A DNA stretch of 64,000 nt, taken from Streptomyces xiamenensis (GTDB lineage Bacteria > Actinomycetota > Actinomycetes > Streptomycetales > Streptomycetaceae). The stretch covers positions 5,022,001-5,086,000 of the forward strand of contig NZ_CP009922.3 in assembly GCF_000993785.3 (NCBI RefSeq), written 5' to 3'. The translations under genes and the position numbers were made by a program. Below the pieces are notes generated by a model. It ran no database searches and had not been told where the DNA came from. It worked only from the letters and a program-made list of their open reading frames with translations. Positions 61,497 to 64,000 of the stretch are shown in pieces (within the stretch, counting starts at the first letter, position 1; the number at the start of each line of letters is the position of its first letter).

Positions 61497-62597
61497 ATGG
61501 GACGCGTACGGGAAATAAGCCGCTGGGCACGGGAACGCTGGATCACGCTCGGCCTGGTGGTGATCCTGCTCGCCGGCCTGCAGACCGGCACCGGCGGACG
61601 GTACTCCGCCGCCGACGCCGTCCGTCTCCAGCCCTGCGCGGGGCTCCTGCCCCGCGCAGGGCTGAGCGCCATGTCCGGCTGGGACGAGGTCCGCTCCCAG
61701 CGCCTCGCCCACACCCCGCAACTGCACCGGCTCACCTGCACCCTGCTGCGCGAGAGCGTGGGTGGGGAGGAGGAGTGGCTGAGTCTGTCGGTGACCAGCC
61801 GACCCGAGGACATGGACGTCGCGCTGCTCGGGGCCGTGAGTTGGGAGCCCTCGACCCGCTGGGCGATGTTGCCGCAGGCACTGCCCGGGCTGCTCTTCGA
61901 GGAATCACGGACGACGTCACGGATCGTGCTGCTGCCGCCCTGCGCAGCGCCGGAGCGCGGCCTGCTGGTGAGCCTGGAGACCCAGCGGGCCCGCGGCCAC
62001 GACGAGGAGATGCTGCGCGCGGCCGTGAGCGCCGCCAACACCGCCTCGGGGCTGCTCGGCTGCGGTGAGCCGTCCCTGCCGTTTCCCGAGGACCCGATCC
62101 GCCGCCATGACGACGGCGTCCCGGCGGCCCTGCTGGCACCGGACTCCGCGTGCACCGTGCTCCTGCCGGAGCTGCCGCCGGATGCCCCGGACGGCGGTTG
62201 GCGCGTCCAGGAGGCCGCCCCTGACCATGGCCCGTTCGGGGTCTGTGCGGTGCCCTTCGGAGCGGGCGACGACACACTGGTGGTCCACGCCTCCTACAGC
62301 TCCCGGGCGGAGTCCGAGAACCTGATACGGAACTGGTCGGGGTGGATCGACGAGGAGCAGCCCGACAGGCCGCACGCCCTGCTGTCCGAGCGGTGGCAGC
62401 CCCGGGCGGATGACGTGCAGGCGAACGCCTTCACCACCTGTGACGGTGAGTTCGCGTACTTCCAGGCACGTGCCGGGGCGGAGGGGCCCCTGATACTCAC
62501 CCGGGAGCAGCTACGGGCGATCGTGACCGCCTTCGCCATCGACCAGGCCGGACGGCGCGGCTGCGAGCCGCCCGTGCTGCCGGCCGCTCAGGAGTAG
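61497..62597 (+). CDS. Membrane-anchored protein of unknown function
   Basis: 366 residues from ATG 61497. A basic N-terminus and one membrane helix (WITLGLVVILLAGLQTGTGG) are followed by a large outside domain with at least six Cys (for example RLQPCAGLL, LLPPCAAPERG, GLLGCGEP, FTTCDGEF), suggesting disulfides. No known domain recognised. Its last 10 nt overlap the end of the convergent gene 62588-63802. Confidence 0.75.
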   Translation: MGRVREISRWARERWITLGLVVILLAGLQTGTGGRYSAADAVRLQPCAGLLPRAGLSAMSGWDEVRSQRLAHTPQLHRLTCTLLRESVGGEEEWLSLSVTSRPEDMDVALLGAVSWEPSTRWAMLPQALPGLLFEESRTTSRIVLLPPCAAPERGLLVSLETQRARGHDEEMLRAAVSAANTASGLLGCGEPSLPFPEDPIRRHDDGVPAALLAPDSACTVLLPELPPDAPDGGWRVQEAAPDHGPFGVCAVPFGAGDDTLVVHASYSSRAESENLIRNWSGWIDEEQPDRPHALLSERWQPRADDVQANAFTTCDGEFAYFQARAGAEGPLILTREQLRAIVTAFAIDQAGRRGCEPPVLPAAQE

Positions 62598-63802
62598 GTC
62601 CAGCTCCACTGCGTCCAGTTCAGGCCGCGCGTGAAGCCGTATCTCAGCAGGGCACGCAGCGGGACCCGCTCGGCTTCGGGGAGCCCGCGCAGCTCCGCCC
62701 ACCGCTCCAGCACGCTCAGCAGGTGCTCCCGCCCCTCCAGGACCGGCACGTCGCCGGCCTCGGCGGCGGGGGCACGGCGTGCCAGATCACCGGTGGCCAC
62801 CGGCAGGGCGGGCGGATCGGCGACGGCGAGATAGGTTCCCCGGCTGTGTTCACGCACGGCGGCGTCGAACGCGGCGGGGTCCCCGATGGTGCCGTCCTCG
62901 AAGAACCGGCCGCGCAGATAGGCGAGTTCCGCGAGGCCGGTGGTCATCTCCGGGAGGACGTCGAAGGCGGCCGCGCCCGGCGGAAGGCCGACACCGGCCA
63001 CCAGCTCACCGCTGCCGGCCACCGTCAGATGGTCCAGATAATGCGCGGCGTAGGCCCGGTGTGCGTCGTGCAGGATGGCGAAGGCCCGCGGGTGGGACGC
63101 GATCCGCTCCACGAGGGTGGGCAGCGCGGCATGCCAGGACTGGAGGGGCGTCCCGTCGTCCGCGTCGACCTCGACCAGGTCGGTACCGATGAGGGGGAAC
63201 AGGGACCGGGCCTCGCCCGTCCGGCCGTCGGCCACGGCCCGCAGCGGCAGCCCGCTCTCCAGCGGATCGGCCAGGTCCGTCACATAGGCGGCCAGCGCCG
63301 TGGCCACATAGGGCTCCAGGCCGTCGGGGACGGCGGGGCCGGGGCCGCCCCAGGACCGCAGGCGCGGGGGCGCGACCGCGCCGACCCCGGGCGCGCCGAG
63401 CACCTCCACGATGTCGTACAGCACGGACGCCATGGCCTCGGTGTGCACGAGGGCCGGACCGTCCTGATCGTCCACGGTCTGGCCCGTGGTGGCGGCCACC
63501 AGGATGGAGCCGAGCAGTTCGGGGCCCGACGGGCCGGCGCAGGTGACCCAGTGCCGGGGCGCCAGCAGTTCGGCCACCGCTCCGGTACCGGTGCCCGTAT
63601 CGGGGCCGGGGTCGAGATGGGCGGTGGCGGCCGGCGGGTCATCGGCGAGCGCGGCGATCTCCTCCGGAACGTCCCAGCAGGCGCGCGTCGGCTCCGCCCG
63701 CCACAGCACCACCCCCATCGGCACCAGCAACGCCAGCGACACCACGGGCCCGAGCCCGCGCCCCACCACGCGACGGAACCCCGCCACCCCCCAAGCAGCC
63801 AT
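62588..63802 (-). CDS. Membrane-anchored protein of unknown function
   Basis: 404 residues from ATG 63802. An N-terminal helix (PVVSLALLVPMGVVLWRA) anchors a mostly alpha-helical outer domain (for example LHDAHRAYAAHYLDHLTVAG, LAELAYLRGRFFEDGTIG) with only two Cys near the start. No catalytic motif recognised. The convergent, overlapping neighbour has the same topology, so they may act together outside the membrane. Confidence 0.75.
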   Translation of the reverse strand: MAAWGVAGFRRVVGRGLGPVVSLALLVPMGVVLWRAEPTRACWDVPEEIAALADDPPAATAHLDPGPDTGTGTGAVAELLAPRHWVTCAGPSGPELLGSILVAATTGQTVDDQDGPALVHTEAMASVLYDIVEVLGAPGVGAVAPPRLRSWGGPGPAVPDGLEPYVATALAAYVTDLADPLESGLPLRAVADGRTGEARSLFPLIGTDLVEVDADDGTPLQSWHAALPTLVERIASHPRAFAILHDAHRAYAAHYLDHLTVAGSGELVAGVGLPPGAAAFDVLPEMTTGLAELAYLRGRFFEDGTIGDPAAFDAAVREHSRGTYLAVADPPALPVATGDLARRAPAAEAGDVPVLEGREHLLSVLERWAELRGLPEAERVPLRALLRYGFTRGLNWTQWSWTYS

Positions 63803-63840
63803 GCCGAGCAGCCTACTGGGGGGTGCCGGGAGGGCCCGGG

Positions 63841-64000
63841 TCAGGCCAGGTTCGCGCGGCGCAGTTCGCTGGTGATCGCGTAGTGGTGGCGGGGGGACAG
63901 CGCCTGAGCCGCCGTCACCAGCAACGGCACCACCACCTCGGGCGAGGACAGTGCCGCCCCCGCCGCCTCCTCCGCCGAGCGGGCCCCCACCAGCGCCGTC
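63841..64000 (-). CDS. C-terminal end of an unidentified gene (start outside window)
   Basis: An open minus-strand frame runs from the window edge to TGA at 63843-63841. Its last residues read PLLVTAAQALSPRHHYAIT followed by SELRRANLA. Codon usage is that of a real Streptomyces gene (G/C at third positions). Too little is present to name it. Confidence 0.55.
   Translation of the reverse strand, partial: TALVGARSAEEAAGAALSSPEVVVPLLVTAAQALSPRHHYAITSELRRANLA

Overview
The window is a high-GC (about 73-75 % by eye), gene-dense actinobacterial chromosome segment. Codon usage, GTG/TTG starts, ATGA/GTGA-coupled operons, leaderless promoters and gene content (DUF5753 regulators, PPOX/F420 proteins, RNase Sa, AllR-type allantoin cluster) point to Streptomyces or a close relative. 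I saw no rRNA, tRNA, insertion sequence, prophage or CRISPR array. The region looks like chromosomal core/arm housekeeping and catabolic loci rather than a mobile island.

Layout. (1) 1-10640: sulfur assimilation. One long leftward operon runs cysI - small zinc-ribbon protein - cysH - cysC - cysD - cysN - ssuA - ssuB - ssuC - sirohydrochlorin chelatase, with many start/stop overlaps. It is met at its 3' end by a rightward ssuE fragment and an orphan winged-helix protein. A 27- or 19-codon upstream ORF ending in a Cys-rich segment precedes cysI and looks like a cysteine-sensing leader peptide. (2) 10659-25872: stress and housekeeping genes. These are a GNAT enzyme, an AidB-like acyl-CoA dehydrogenase divergent from a YihY-type membrane protein, an XRE/DUF5753 regulator, Lon protease with a HAIR (HspR) operator, two PPOX-fold proteins, an Ada/AlkA DNA-repair fusion, DUF456 and DUF2637 membrane proteins, an FhuF-like iron-sulfur protein under an iron box, a GntR regulator, a repeat protein and an ABC-2-like membrane protein. 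(3) 25916-45955: purine-ring catabolism. PucR is divergent from a four-gene xanthine dehydrogenase operon (FAD, 2Fe-2S, molybdenum subunits, XdhC). Further on are a fused UraD-UraH (allantoin synthase), uricase, 8-oxoguanine deaminase, a Tat-type sulfite-oxidase-like Mo enzyme, malate synthase, a MobA-like nucleotidyltransferase, a Uma2-family protein, an IclR (AllR-like) regulator, allantoinase and allantoicase. (4) 46058-64000: RNase Sa homologue, a cytochrome P450, a sugar ABC importer with ROK kinase, a leaderless ABC exporter locus with a frameshifted permease, glycerate kinase, a BCCT carrier, a CrtI-like oxidoreductase, an inositol-monophosphatase-family enzyme and unrecognised membrane-anchored proteins.

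How the genes work together. Sulfate is activated (CysND, CysC), reduced (CysH, CysI with siroheme made with the terminal chelatase), and sulfonates are imported by SsuABC. Xanthine or 8-oxoguanine is converted to urate, then through 5-hydroxyisourate and OHCU to allantoin (uricase, UraD-UraH fusion), allantoate (allantoinase) and ureidoglycolate plus urea (allantoicase). The glyoxylate carbon is plausibly captured by malate synthase. Two copies of a TCAAC-AAANN-GTTGA operator, one over the uraDH -35 box and one over the allB start region, suggest that one repressor, most simply the IclR protein encoded here, ties the two halves together.
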